Both the position numbers and the translations under genes were made by a program. From Ehretia macrophylla (lineage: Eukaryota; Streptophyta; Magnoliopsida; Boraginales; Ehretiaceae): a DNA stretch of 64,000 nt. The stretch lies in the NCBI GenBank assembly GCA_037974665.1, contig CM075778.1:26788001-26852000 (forward strand). The letters run 5' to 3'. Of this stretch, positions 32,659-43,799 are shown in pieces (within the stretch, counting starts at the first letter, position 1; every line of letters starts with the position of its first letter). The notes beneath the pieces are model-generated. The model saw nothing but the letters and a program-made list of their open reading frames with translations. It ran no database searches and had not been told where the DNA came from.

Positions 32659-35600
32659 CCCCCTCTTAAGCGAAATAGGAGAATCAACTGTGAGCTTGGA
32701 CCAAAGAAGACGGAAGCGAGCAACCGAGAGGCCTTTCGTCATAATGTCAGCAAGCTGGTCAAGAGTGGAGATAAAACGAACAGCAAGAGCTCCAGAAGCC
32801 ACTTTCTCTCGCACAAAGTGAACATCAATCTCAATATGCTTGGTGCGAGCATGGTAGACAGGATTAGCAGTGAGGTATGTTGCTCCGGTATTATCACACC
32901 AGAGAGTCGGAGGAGAAGAAGAACCAACCCCAAGTTTAGACAGAAGTGACTGCAACCAACATATCTCGGCAGTGGCAAATGCTATAGCCCTATACTCAGC
33001 CTCCGTACTCGATCGGGAGACAGTAGTCTGTTTTCGTGCTGCCCAAGATATAAGGTTTGGCCCCAAAAAGATACAATAGCCATGCGTACTGCGTCTATCA
33101 TCCGGACACCCTGCCCAGTCAGAGTCCGAGTATGCATAGAGGCAAAGCTCACGAGACGATCTGATGTAAATACCATAAGAAATAGTGTCCTGGAGATATC
33201 GCAGAATTCATTTAACCGCTGTCCAGTGAACCTCTGTTGGAGCATGCATAAATTGACAAACTTTGTTAACCGCAAAAGTAATATCAGGACAAGTGATCGT
33301 GAGATACTGAAGAGCACCAACAATGCTACAATATAATGTTGGATCGAGAAAGGGGTCACCAACTTGCTGCGAAAGATGTTGATTGGGTGTGATCGGAGAT
33401 GAGACAGGTTTGGCCCCGGTCATTTTCGCACGAGCAATGATATCAAAGGCATACTTCGACTGACTGAGATACATACCATTAGAAGTGGTAGTAACCTGTA
33501 TACCCAGAAAGTAAGAAAGGGAACCAAGATCCTTTAATGCAAACTGCTTGTTCAAGATGGTTGCAGTAGATGAAATAGCTTGAGCACTGCTTCCTGTAAG
33601 AATTAAATCATCAACATAGACAAGTAAAAACATTATATCACTAGATGTACGTTGGACAAACAGTGAGTTGTCAGACTTAGATGGAAGAAACCCAAGAGTT
33701 TGAAGAAAATAGCTCAAACGAGAAAACCAAGCTCGAAGAGCTTGCTTAAGACCATAGATCGCTTTCTGCAAATGACACACATAATCGGGAAAGCTGGGAT
33801 GCCTGAACCCTGGAGGCTGAGCCATATACACCTCTTCATTCAGAAAACCGTGGAGAAATGAGTTGTTCACATCAAATTGCCTTATAGACCACTTTTCTGA
33901 TAATGCAATGGTAAGAACAACACGAATGGTTGTAGGCTTAACCACCGGACTAAAGGTCTCGTTGTAATCCACACCCTCTTCTTGACTATACCCCTTAGCA
34001 ACTAACCGTGCTTTATATCTTTCAATCGAACCATCAGGCTTCCGTTTTATACAATACACCCATTTACAACCAACAATATTGGCATAAAGTGGTTTCGGCA
34101 CCAAAGTCCAAGTGCCATTATGCAGTAGAGCATTATACTCACTGTCCATAGCCGCACGCCAGTTTGATAATTTTGAAGCTTGGGCAAAAGAGGATGGTTC
34201 AAACTCATGTGTAAGAGAAGGAAATGAGGAAACCAGGTTTTTTGTAACTGCATTGTATAAAAGATAATCCGAACGTTGTTTTGGTTTACGTGTATTATCT
34301 TTTGTGCGGGTAATCATAGTGTGCATGTTTAAAGAAGGAGGAACAGTAGAGGTGTCATCGAGAGGAGAGACTGGCGTGAAGGAAATGGCTGGAAGTAAAG
34401 TAGAGTCTGATGGCGAAAGGGACAACTGACATGCAGAAAAGGAAGCACGAGGAACAGGAGACGATTATGGATCGAGACTGAAACCAAATTGGACCGTTGG
34501 TCTAGGCTGACTCGTAGGAGACGGAAAACACGTTGTATTTGTTATGGAATGATTTGAGTGTAAGGTAGTAGTCAATGGTGGGACCCCTGGCTCTTTGATG
34601 GTAGACACAAATGGTTGAGTTGATGCAGATCCTAAAGACAAAGCATGATTCGACTGGGACCCACTATTTAAAGTAGTTGAAGTTGAAGAAAGAAATTTGG
34701 ACAGTGCATTGGACTTTTGAATTGGAGACAGTGTGTGAAAATTGGAAAACAACTGGACCCCACGTGAAGCATTGTGCAAGAGGGAAGTTGATGGAGAGAC
34801 GTGGACCCCACGCAATGGAACGTTGCATGGAGCTGATGGACTCGCTTGATGAGATTCGGTAAGTGCAGGTGATTGACTCGGATTTTTGGGATAGAGATTA
34901 TCAGATGCAGGATATCGCGTAGAGGGAGAAATTGGTGGAGTAGACTCTGATGCGATTAGGAGACGAGAGGGCTGTGAGAGATTTTCTGATCGTGGAGTGA
35001 TTTGAGACAGAGATTTTTGTGCAGACGTACTGGAATTAGATGAGAGTATGTGGGACCCACCGGAAGGATTTTCATGCATAGGTGAAGACTTTAACACACT
35101 AGTAGATGGCACAAAACTTGAAGAAATAGGCGAGTTAGTAGCACATTTGAACGGGAACTTGGATTCATCAAAATAAACATGACGCGATAAATAGACTTTT
35201 TCAATTTGTGGATCATAGCACCTATATCCAAGATGATCAGTACTATAGCCAAGAAAAACACAGGGAGAAGATTTAGGACTAAGCTTATCGCGTTTATAGG
35301 GACCAAGGTATGGATAGCATAAGCATCCAAAAACGCGCAAAAATGAATAATCAGGAGCTTGACCAAACAATTTTGCATACGGTGATTGATTTGCTAAAAG
35401 TGGAGTAGGTAGTCTATTTATTAAGTAGACAGCCGTAGAGAAAGCTTCGACCCAGAATTTTTTTGGCATGGCTGACTCAAACATTAAAGTGACACCCATT
35501 TCAGTGATGTGTCGAATTTTTCGTTCTGCAAGACCATTTTGTTGGGGTGTATGAGGACATGAAATTCGATATTGAATGCCACTTTTTTCAAGAATTGATT

Positions 35601-37383
35601 TAAACGTGCCTTGAGTAAGTTCTCTTGCACCATCACACTGAAAATACTTGATTGTTGTAGAGAACAAATTTTCAACAAACAATTTAAACTGTAAAAAATA
35701 TGAAGAGCAATCGCTTTTATTTCGTAATGGAAAGAGCCATGTATAGCGGCTGAAATCATCAATAAAAATTACAAAAAACCTAAACTCAGAACAAGAGCCA
35801 ACAGGGGCAGGACCCCATACATCACAGTGGACTAATTCTAAAGGCCTAACAGTAACTCTATTTGATGAACTAAAAGGCAACTTATGACATTTGCCTAAAG
35901 CACAGGAGTTACAAATTTTATTTGGAAGCTTAAAGTCAGAAAAGGCATCAGGGAGGCCATTCCGCAAGGTGGACAGAACTACCTTGGACGGGTGACCGAA
36001 GCGATTGTGCCAGAGTTGAGAAGAAACACGCGTGACAGCAAAGGCTTGATGAGATGACGATGAAGATGCAGGCATGAGTGGAAGAGTGTATAGATCTGAC
36101 TCAACGCAGCCTTTCAGGAGAGGAGTCCCGGTATGGAGGTCCTTGACAACACATGAAAAGGGAGAAAATTCAACAGAAACGTGATTATCTTTAGTAAATC
36201 TAGAAATTGAAAGCAGGTTACGGGAGAGACGAGGAACATGCAAGATGTTGGGAAAATGAAAAAAACCATTAGAGACCTTATAAATAGAGGACCCAATATT
36301 TTTAATGAGAAGTGACCTACCATCACCAATAGTGACTCGATCAGAGCCATTATACGGTTGAATGTACTGAAGCATTAAATGATCATTCACCATATGAGAT
36401 GTAGCGCCAGAGTCTGGAATCCAAGCTTGCGGATGAGTGGGCAAGAGAGGTAGCTGAGAGGATTGTTGGTAATGAAAACCAGCAAATTGAGGGGATGAGT
36501 TTTGCTGCGAGGAGGCATACCGATATCGACAACGAGCGGCTGAGTGTCCTTGCTTGCGACAAATCTGACATTTTCCGTGGTAGGAGGAGCGACCATTTCC
36601 ACGATCAGAGGAGGAGGATTTTGGGGTTGAAGACGGAGTGGTTGAAGATTTGGTAGAGAGCGACGCATCTGAGACATCTTTAATACAGGTAGAATGGAAT
36701 TTAGCCAATAAGGCCATGGCCGTTGAGTTGTCGATGGAGGAAAGTGTGTCATCTTCCAAGAGTAAACGTTGCTCATAAGTCAGCAATTTTGCTCGTAATT
36801 GATTGAAGGACGGAGGAGTAGCCAGATTTTCTATGGACGTAATGAAAGGACGATAGGAGGATGGGAGACCATTAAGAGCAGAAAGAACAAGTTCAGAATC
36901 AGGAATAGTATCGCCAATTGCTGCAAGCGAATCAGATAGGACATGGAGCTGTTGTAGATATTCAGAGATGGGAAGATTATTTTTTTTGAAAGACTGCAGT
37001 TGTGTGCGCAAGAGGGACTTGCGAGCAAGAGATTGTTGCATGAAAGATTCTTCGAGAGATGTCCATAAGGCATGGGCACTAGTGAAGCCAGTTGTCTGAT
37101 GAACTAGTGAATCAGACAACGTGGCAGTGATACACGCTTGAACAAAACGATCGAATGTTTTCCAATCGTCGAGAGAAAGAGTGGAAGAGGTAGAAGATGA
37201 GGAAGAGCCAGCGTCTTTTGTGGAATCAGGAGGTGGGATTGAGCCATCAATGTAGCCAACTAGACGATTAAAGGTGAAGAAGTTTAAAATTTGTGTTTTC
37301 CAGGTCAGAAAGTTGGTATGATCAAGAAGAATAGTGACATAAACTTTGACATTATAGGTGGAGAGAGAAGGAACTGAGGCCAT
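32656..37383 (-). pseudogene. Copia Gag-Pol polyprotein with two in-frame stops
   Basis: One continuous frame of about 1575 codons interrupted only by TAA (34465-34467) and TGA (33208-33210). Domains in order: copia Gag from MASVPSLS; zinc knuckle CQICRKQGHSAARC (about residues 272-285); protease with DSGATSH (about 323); pre-integrase HH-CC (WHNRFGHPS ... CNSCALGKC); integrase core (VHCDVWGP, FQCDG, PHTPQQNGLAERK); reverse transcriptase with YVDD (33607-33618) and PPGF; RNase H with [13 protein letters not shown] and the [13 protein letters not shown] end. It is expected to make a single polyprotein; the stops split it between integrase and reverse transcriptase and between reverse transcriptase and RNase H. 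FQCDGARE departs from the usual SDGGGE form. Recently decayed, non-functional as it stands. Confidence 0.9.
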
Positions 37384-37507
37384 GTGGTTGATGTAGACAA
37401 ATCAGAGTAGGTAGAAAGATGATGTGAAGAAGAATAGGACGAAAATAAAGAAGAAAAAAAAAAGAGAATAGAATAGTTAGATGCCGTGAGCTATGGAAAA
37501 GTGAGCC

Positions 37508-37996
37508 TAACTTCGTCGACGTCTACGATAATTGTTTATTCTACAGGCCACATTGTACGATGAAAATCGTTCAATACTAATGTTTCTTCCTCTAATGGAT
37601 CATGCCTAGTGAAGTGGTTCTTTATATGGTTAACAATTTGATCACCATTTATGTACATATCATTATTATGTGTTGGAATGGATGGCATGTATAATCCTCG
37701 TTGCAGAGAATACAAGTGATCATGGCCATGGACCGCCATTGGTGAGCCACCATAGACGAAAGGAATGCCTCGAGGCATGGAATGATCATAGCCTTGATGA
37801 AGATGATGATGAATGTTATTTCTTCTGCTATAAGCGCGTTGTGTGACTGGTGGGTTTTGTCTTTATTGATCAAAATCTGGAGCAGTGTTGTTACCATGTC
37901 TCAAACCAGCGTGATGATGATCATGGCCTTGACGACGATGATGATGATGAGTGTTGTTGTGAGGAGTGAATCTTGGTCGTCGAGGCACGTTGTCAT
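37508..37996 (-). pseudogene. RING-H2 gene, 5' half only (RING 6)
   Basis: Group B copy that keeps the first part of the gene from the ATG (37994-37996) through FHRTMWPVE but is cut inside the DEVRELF segment by the copia leader; the RING is absent. It shares with RING 5 the CAA to TAA stop in DQQRQ and the GAA to TAA stop after MWPVE. Its TATA box is changed to CATAAATA. Confidence 0.75.
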
Positions 37997-39584
37997 GTTG
38001 TTGCAGAATGAATATCTCTATTGAATACTATATAGTAAATAGATGAGTGGAAGATGTATATCGCAACATAGTGTAAATACTATATTTATGGAGTGTTTTT
38101 TGAACTGCCTTGGTCACCAAGTTGTTCTACGAGTGGGGTTTAATGCAACAAGCATTTTGGAAAGTAGTAACTGGACAATCTCTTAACGACTAGATTTTCT
38201 TTCAGGTATTAGGATACTAATTATGACATATTTTTCTGGGTCCAGGACAACACCTAGAAAATTCGTAATAGCAGGGTCTTATTTATTTAGGGAGGAAGAA
38301 GGATAAATAAAGGGATCAAAATGCTTTATGATCAGAGAAAGAGAAGGGGCTTAGTTGGTGTGTCATTGGATCGGTGGGGACCTCTAGGAAGAGGGGATGA
38401 CTTGTCGAATTGAATTCACATAAAATTACCAGGATGAACACAAGCGAAATTTTGAATTGTAAATAAAAACAAATCGAAGTGAATGTAAAAGTTGCACAAT
38501 ATTTTGATTTCCTACTTTTTTGATCTTATTCATTAATTTTTTTTTTAACCTTGAGCAGGATGATTGGCTTCCCGTAGGTAACCTTTTCAATCACATTAAT
38601 TATGCGTTATTGGCTTAACTAGGAGCTACAAGGGCAAGAGTTTAAGGGGCTAACATTTTGTGATGATTTTGTAGGTATAGAAAATTTTGTTGTTGTATAT
38701 TTTGCTTAATTTTTAGATATTTAAAAGCGATTTGTGTGAGTTTAGAAGGTGAAATTAACCTATTCAGCCCATTTTTAAAGAATTTTTAGGTAAAAGTTAA
38801 AGATAAAAAAGACTTAAAAAATAAGAAATTCCAAATTGAAGTTTTTCAAAAAAAGATTTTTGCGAAACTGTTTTTACGTAATGTAACCCTCCATAATTTT
38901 TTAAAGTCCATTTCCCTCAAAATTTGTTAATGTGCAGCATTGCTCAACATAGTCAATTAGTCATTTGTTTTTACTTCTAATTAAAGTTCTACTATTGAAA
39001 GCTTTATAACTTAGAAGCTAAAATTTCATAGATAGGCCAAAAAGAGCTAGCTTTAATCTTGTTATACTTGTATAACTCTAAACCATATAGTAAAACATTA
39101 AAACCATTAGATATTTACAATTGCATGCACGATTATAGACCACATTACGTAATGGACATTAATGTAAATCTTTTCGAAATAATAATAAACTACACTCACA
39201 TGATATCCAAAGCGAATCCCAATTAAAATTAATGAAAACGAAACCTAAAATTCCCAAAAGGAAACAAAATAAAGACCTTAAGCACGAACAAAAGGCATTC
39301 TCCTTGCTCCAAAGCAAGACGACATGACCAGTGGAGAAAAATACTCCGTACCTGCTAAAAATAGTTGACAAAAGAAAAATAAATTAGTTTTAAACTCAAC
39401 AAGTGACTCTCCCCTAGGAAAAATAGTATGGAAACGTAATACAAGAAATATAGTACCGACATAGAACTAGTGTAAAAAATTAATATTCGATATAGTAATT
39501 TTTTTAAAATAGAAAATTGTTTAGTACCGACTTAGAACCAGTATAAAACATTAATAATTTCCATAATCTCCCCACTATAGAGGC
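37997..39584. other. RING 6 upstream flank
   Basis: Matches 31472-32486 and continues beyond the copia breakpoint as at 21450-21880. From about 39450 it joins the block that precedes the RNase H fragments ('ttagaaccagtataaaacat'). No gene. Confidence 0.5.
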
Positions 39585-39940
39585 AATCCTATTTGTACGA
39601 CATTCTTTTGCCAACCAATCGGTCAGGAACAAAGTGAAATGAAAAAAGAGGCTTCGTTATAGCAATCGCCGAGCATGAATATCGACAACATATATAGAGT
39701 AGAGCAAAGTTATCAGTCTCAAAATTGACAGAAGATAAGTCGCAATACTAAACAATAGAACAAGCATCCCGAAGAGTAAACACCTCTTGTAAAGCGTTAG
39801 CAGCATTGCATCTTCGAGCCAAGCTATATATGTATTACCAAAGAACCTTGATGATCTCCAAAGATTGCCGATAGACATGCAATACGTTAATTTTTATTGC
39901 TCAAAAGACATATGAATGAATATTGCATTATTTTAAGGAA
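39585..39940 (-). pseudogene. RNase H (RVT_3) domain fragment, copy 3
   Basis: Same decayed domain as at 12140-12470. The frame at 39657-39878 carries the VVDIHAR part; a small deletion removes part of the ARAIATMK region. Not functional. Confidence 0.5.
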
Positions 39941-40104
39941 CTTGGAGTTGGTGGAGACAGGAGACTAGTAAGTGTTTGGAGACATGGGGAGACAATTGAT
40001 GGCTTAAAGTATGAGTGCTGTTAGAAGCACACTGATAATATATATATAGCAATATAGTCAGCATAGCAATGCGCAGCCACTGAAATTGCAGCATCAATGA
40101 AATT

Positions 40105-40235
40105 TCCCACATCGGAGACCAACAGATAAAACATACAATATTTATAACGGGCATCAAGATAGGCTTCTACGGCCTTGTGTCTGTGGGTCATATCTTGTCT
40201 TGTGTCTGAGCTTGAACACGCACTCGAGCTCACCC
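40105..40235 (+). ncRNA. U3-like unit, 3' part replaced
   Basis: TCCCACATCG (40105-40114), 24 bases, TATTTATAA (40139-40147); predicted start near 40169 reads ACGGCCTTG. Similarity to the other units is lost after about 40200, where unrelated GC-richer sequence follows. Promoter-bearing fragment only. Confidence 0.45.
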
Positions 40236-40680
40236 TTTTCCCCCTTCATTTGTTGCCCTTCCCTAAATCTCCCTTCCCTAAATCTCTTGGGGAGTAGGGG
40301 CTACCTACGGATATTATTATTTATTTTTTAACTGTGAAAAATTAAAATAATTTAATTTATGTAATTTCAAAATATTAACTAAAATTATATTTAATGGGGA
40401 ATATGTACCTGGATGCTAAAAAGAGTTCAAATAATTCTTTTTTGTTGAAAAAGAATTATAGAATGTATTACTTGAATTTGCCTTGGAAACTCAATTTCCT
40501 GATTTTTTATAGATTGAGTTTTATGACTACGGTTAGATAGCAACCTTAAAATAATGAATCTCAAGCATTAAAAAGAAAATCTAACTAAAACTCACTAAGT
40601 ATAAAATTACACGTGAAGAGAGATACTCTAGATTTTTTATGTGCTTTTTATTTTTGACATCATAAATCTTCAATATTCCC
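40236..40680. other. Unique non-coding stretch
   Basis: Contains a duplicated 'cccttccctaaatctc'. Otherwise AT-rich, and joins the second RING relic at about 40678. Nothing recognised. Confidence 0.35.
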
Positions 40681-41203
40681 CTTAATTGTATGTCTTGAAA
40701 ATACCTTGAAGAACAGTTAGAAGCTACTTGTAACTCTTCTAAATTCAATTTGATCAACAACAAAAAGAGGATATTCATGTAAGATTATTTAGAGATTAAA
40801 CACATGTATATCTTTATAAAAGGATAATAATAAATATGGACCGTCATACTTGATAACTTAATGATTAAAATATGTAGCACTCGTGATAAGAAGTTAAGTA
40901 AGGAACAATTAAAAAAATGTATAACTATTTGATCTTTGTATCAATTAATTAAATATTGTAGGAAATCTATCACCATCACACTCAAGTCCAATAGAGCCTT
41001 GTCAAAACATTATAATGAGATTGTAGTAAACATAACATTATGCCCAAATTCAATTTGGTAAAATTAAAATTTTATATGTCAAAGATTTTCATCGAAATTG
41101 AATATTATTCACATTAGCATTGTATACCTTATATTATAATTTTACAATGGATAAAACAAGGAATAATACAAATAAAATAAAATAAAATCCAACTACTCTA
41201 AAA
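40681..41203 (-). pseudogene. RING gene relic 2: 3' flank only
   Basis: Close copy of 1-525: RING 3' flank ending exactly where the stop codon should begin, then foreign sequence. The coding region is absent. Confidence 0.6.
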
Positions 41204-42610
41204 AAATGGGTAAATATGAAAGGGTAATTTACCTTTTTATTTTTTTATGCTAAATGGATGTTGTCTCCAACTTAACTATTTATGGTTAAGTACCAAAAAC
41301 AAAAGGTGTACGTCTGCAATTGATCAACCTAGGCTCCGTTTGTTTGCCGTAAAATATTTTTCCGGAAAACATTTTTCGGATTTTACGGTGTTTGGTAACA
41401 CTGGAAAATTGGTCAACCGTAAAATATTTTTCGGTCAAAAATTGCGGCTGCTTTTTCTTAATTTTACGGTGTTTGGTAACACCGAAAAATTGGTCAACCG
41501 TAAAATATTTTCTGGTCAACAATTGCAGCTAGTACAAAATTATGTAAAATATTTTCATGTCCTTTGGGAGAAGAAAACATTTTACAAAATTTACGGCACA
41601 TCCAAACACCAGAAAATATTTTTCAGTATTCTATTTTTCAGTAAAATATTTTCCTCCAACAAGTTATTTTACGGCAAACAAACAGAGTCCTGTAAAATAT
41701 TTTATTTTCCAGGAAAACACTTTCCACGGAAAATATTTTACACAAGCAAGTTATTTTACGGCAAACAAACGGAGCCCTAAGCACCAACAATCTGTTGCTT
41801 CTCTAAAGCTCCACTCTCATATACAAGTAGGCTCTTTTTTCTTTTCTATTGTTTGTCACACCTTCAAAATTTTCTAAGGGGAACCATAGGTTACAGTAAT
41901 TGTGAACCTTAGAAGATTTTGGGTTTATTTTGCTTAACTTTTATATACTTATTAGTGCATCTTGTGAGTTTAGAAATTAGAACTAACCTGTTCAAGTTAT
42001 ATTTTAAAGAGCTTTTAGATAAAAGTTTGCTAAACAAAAGCTATAAAAATAAGAAACTCAAAATTAGAGTTTTTTCAAACCAGACTTTTGCGAAGCTGTT
42101 TTTACGTAATGTAAAGCTATTTTTCTTCCCCCCCTCCTTAAATATAACCCTCCATAATTTTCTTAAAGTCCAACATCACCCTCAAAATTTTTTAAAACCT
42201 AACATTGCTCAACATACGCCAAACAGTCAATTGTTTTTACTTCCAATCAGAGCTCTGCTAGTGAAAGCTTTATAGTTCAAAAGTTAAAATTTCACAGTTA
42301 GACCAAATATACCTTTAATCTTGTTATACTTGTATAACTCTAAACCATGTAATCGAAGTCTAAAATAGTACTATCTATATATAAATGTGATGGCGTTCTC
42401 CTTGCTCCAAAGAAAGACAACATGACAAGTGGAGATTTATCCCCACGCCAAAGCTAGCTAAGTTGAAAATACTCCATAACTGCTAAAAATAGTTGACAAA
42501 AGAAAAATAAATTAGTTTTAAACTCAACAAGTGACTCTCTCCCACGAAAAATAGTATGGAAACGTAATATAAGATATACAATAGAACTTTAAATTAATAT
42601 TTGATATAGT
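41204..42610. repeat. Duplicated RING-upstream flank with MITE inserted
   Basis: Counterpart of 526-1500 with the 445-bp MITE at 41332-41776 as the main difference. Frames such as 41919-42275 are not kept in the other copy. No gene. Confidence 0.55.
41332..41776. mobile_element. MITE, 445 bp, with CTA target duplication
   Basis: Perfect terminal inverted repeats of at least 25 bases starting GGCTCCGTTTGTTTGCCG, flanked by CTA at 41329-41331 and 41777-41779. The paralogous site at about 649-651 has a single CTA and no insertion, an empty-site proof. The interior has repeated 'ttttacggtgtttggtaacac'-type units in both orientations and no transposase. Three-base duplications fit PIF/Harbinger or CACTA; superfamily is left open. 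Confidence 0.85.
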
Positions 42611-43149
42611 AGTTTTTTTTTTTTTTTGTATTGTGTTGGTTAATTGCTGGGAAATATCGAATTTAATTCTCTAATCATATATAATTACGTTTTCCAAGTA
42701 GAATGAAATCTCTTACTTATTTGGCAAAAATGAAAAAAGAAAAAAATACGAGCACTTCATATATATTATTTTCTTGACTACAAACATATATTATGTATAT
42801 CCTTGTACTCAAATCAATACAACAACAAAATTTTCTATACCTACAAACTCATCTATGACTATCTCATCATATTATTTGAGGGGTAAGTAAATGAATGGCT
42901 TGTCTAAAACCTTTTGCTAGTGGAAAGAGCAATTTATGCAGAATGGATCCCTGTCGCCAGCAACAAGCTGTTGCTTCACCAAAACCTCCACTCTCATATA
43001 CAAAAGTACAGGGCCGGCCCAAGCTATGGGCTGCTTGGGACATGGGAGACACAATTGATGGCTTGAAGTATATATGAGTGCTGTCAGAAGCACTGGTGAT
43101 AATAGCAATATGCGCAGCCACTGAATTGCAGTGTGCGCTTAACGAAAGT
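42611..43149. other. Unique stretch, then U3-like upstream region
   Basis: About 42611-43010 is not repeated elsewhere, apart from a short 'ccactctcatatacaa' also near 683. It contains 'gggccggccc' palindromic sequence near 43013. From about 43035 it is the shared upstream region of the U3-like units. No gene. Confidence 0.35.
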
Positions 43150-43350
43150 TCCCACATCGGAGACCAACTGAAATAACGTACAATATTTATAATATCTTGT
43201 GTTAGTTTCTAGTTCTCATATTTGGTGGTTGGATCGTGACCATCAAAACTGAGCGTGATCTTTAATCTAAAAGCTTTCTCGTCCAGACCAGGACTAGTAT
43301 CAACATCGATGGGAATGGGTCTCTCCTCAAAATTTTTTGCAGACGCGAGG
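43150..43350 (+). ncRNA. U3 snoRNA-like unit, 5' end deleted, box B kept
   Basis: TCCCACATCG (43150-43159), 24 bases, TATTTATAA (43184-43192). The RNA start and AGGCTCG block are deleted; the sequence resumes at 'atcttgtgttag'. It keeps 'ctgagcgtga' (about 43249-43258), the best match to U3 box B (GAGCGUGA) among the copies, then 'cgatgggaatgggtctc' and 'gcagacgcgagg' plus an A-run. Confidence 0.6.
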
Positions 43351-43624
43351 AAAAAAAAATTGAAAATTATAATTTTTTTGGCCGTTTGATTAATGAAAAT
43401 TTTCCTTGATGGAAAAATTGAAATAAATAATCAAGAGATTCTGGCTAGTCTTATTTTTTTTTTCTTGTTGGAATTGAATTGATTTGGTTATTCATTTAAA
43501 GTAATTAGAAGTTTAGGTAAGTAATCTCCAATGAAAGATCACCTCAATATTATTGTGCATTGAATTAATCCAATGTACTAAATCCATTAAACAGGTAGCC
43601 CTTTCCATCAACACTCCACTCTCT

Positions 43625-43631
43625 TATAAAA
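43625..43631 (+). promoter_or_regulatory. TATA box of first-exon module, copy 4
   Basis: TATAAAA, 127 bases before the ATG at 43752. The leader carries the longest (GA)n run of the four copies (about 43713-43740). Confidence 0.5.
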
Positions 43632-43710
43632 CCCTCACATTTTTCTCACCCTTACCCTCATCAGTTGCATGCTAGCATTAGTCATCTCTCATATTCACGG
43701 ATATGTAGTT

Positions 43711-43743
<33 letters not shown>

Positions 43744-43751
43744 AGATCAAG

Positions 43752-43799
43752 ATGGGGGAAGGGGTTCAGCCTAGTTCCACTTCCATAAACGTGGAAAAG
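43752..43799 (+). CDS. Orphan first coding exon, copy 4
   Basis: Identical in protein to the copy at 6121 (MGEGVQPSSTSINVEK) with an intact donor site AAG|GTATCC. A related 53-residue frame lies downstream at 45046-45207. Gene identity unknown. Confidence 0.4.

Larger units (their letters stand above)
32487..37505 (-). mobile_element. Ty1/copia retrotransposon, 5' truncated
   Basis: Minus-strand element with one LTR (32487-32658), polypurine tract (32659-32670 region), near-complete gag-pol and a 5' leader of about 120 bases. The 5' LTR and primer-binding site are missing; the leader runs into the middle of RING 6 at 37505-37508. The only possible target duplication is 'ataac' at 32482-32486, with its partner lost. 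The flanks on the two sides are not continuous with each other but duplicate one another, so the element now separates two copies of the same RING module. Confidence 0.85.

Noticed and set aside
34677-34862. Plus frame inside the copia element
   Set aside because: Antisense to the linker of the polyprotein; shadow frame.
42867-43157. 96-residue minus frame overlapping unique sequence near 43013
   Set aside because: Overlaps the U3-like upstream region, no domain, no counterpart.
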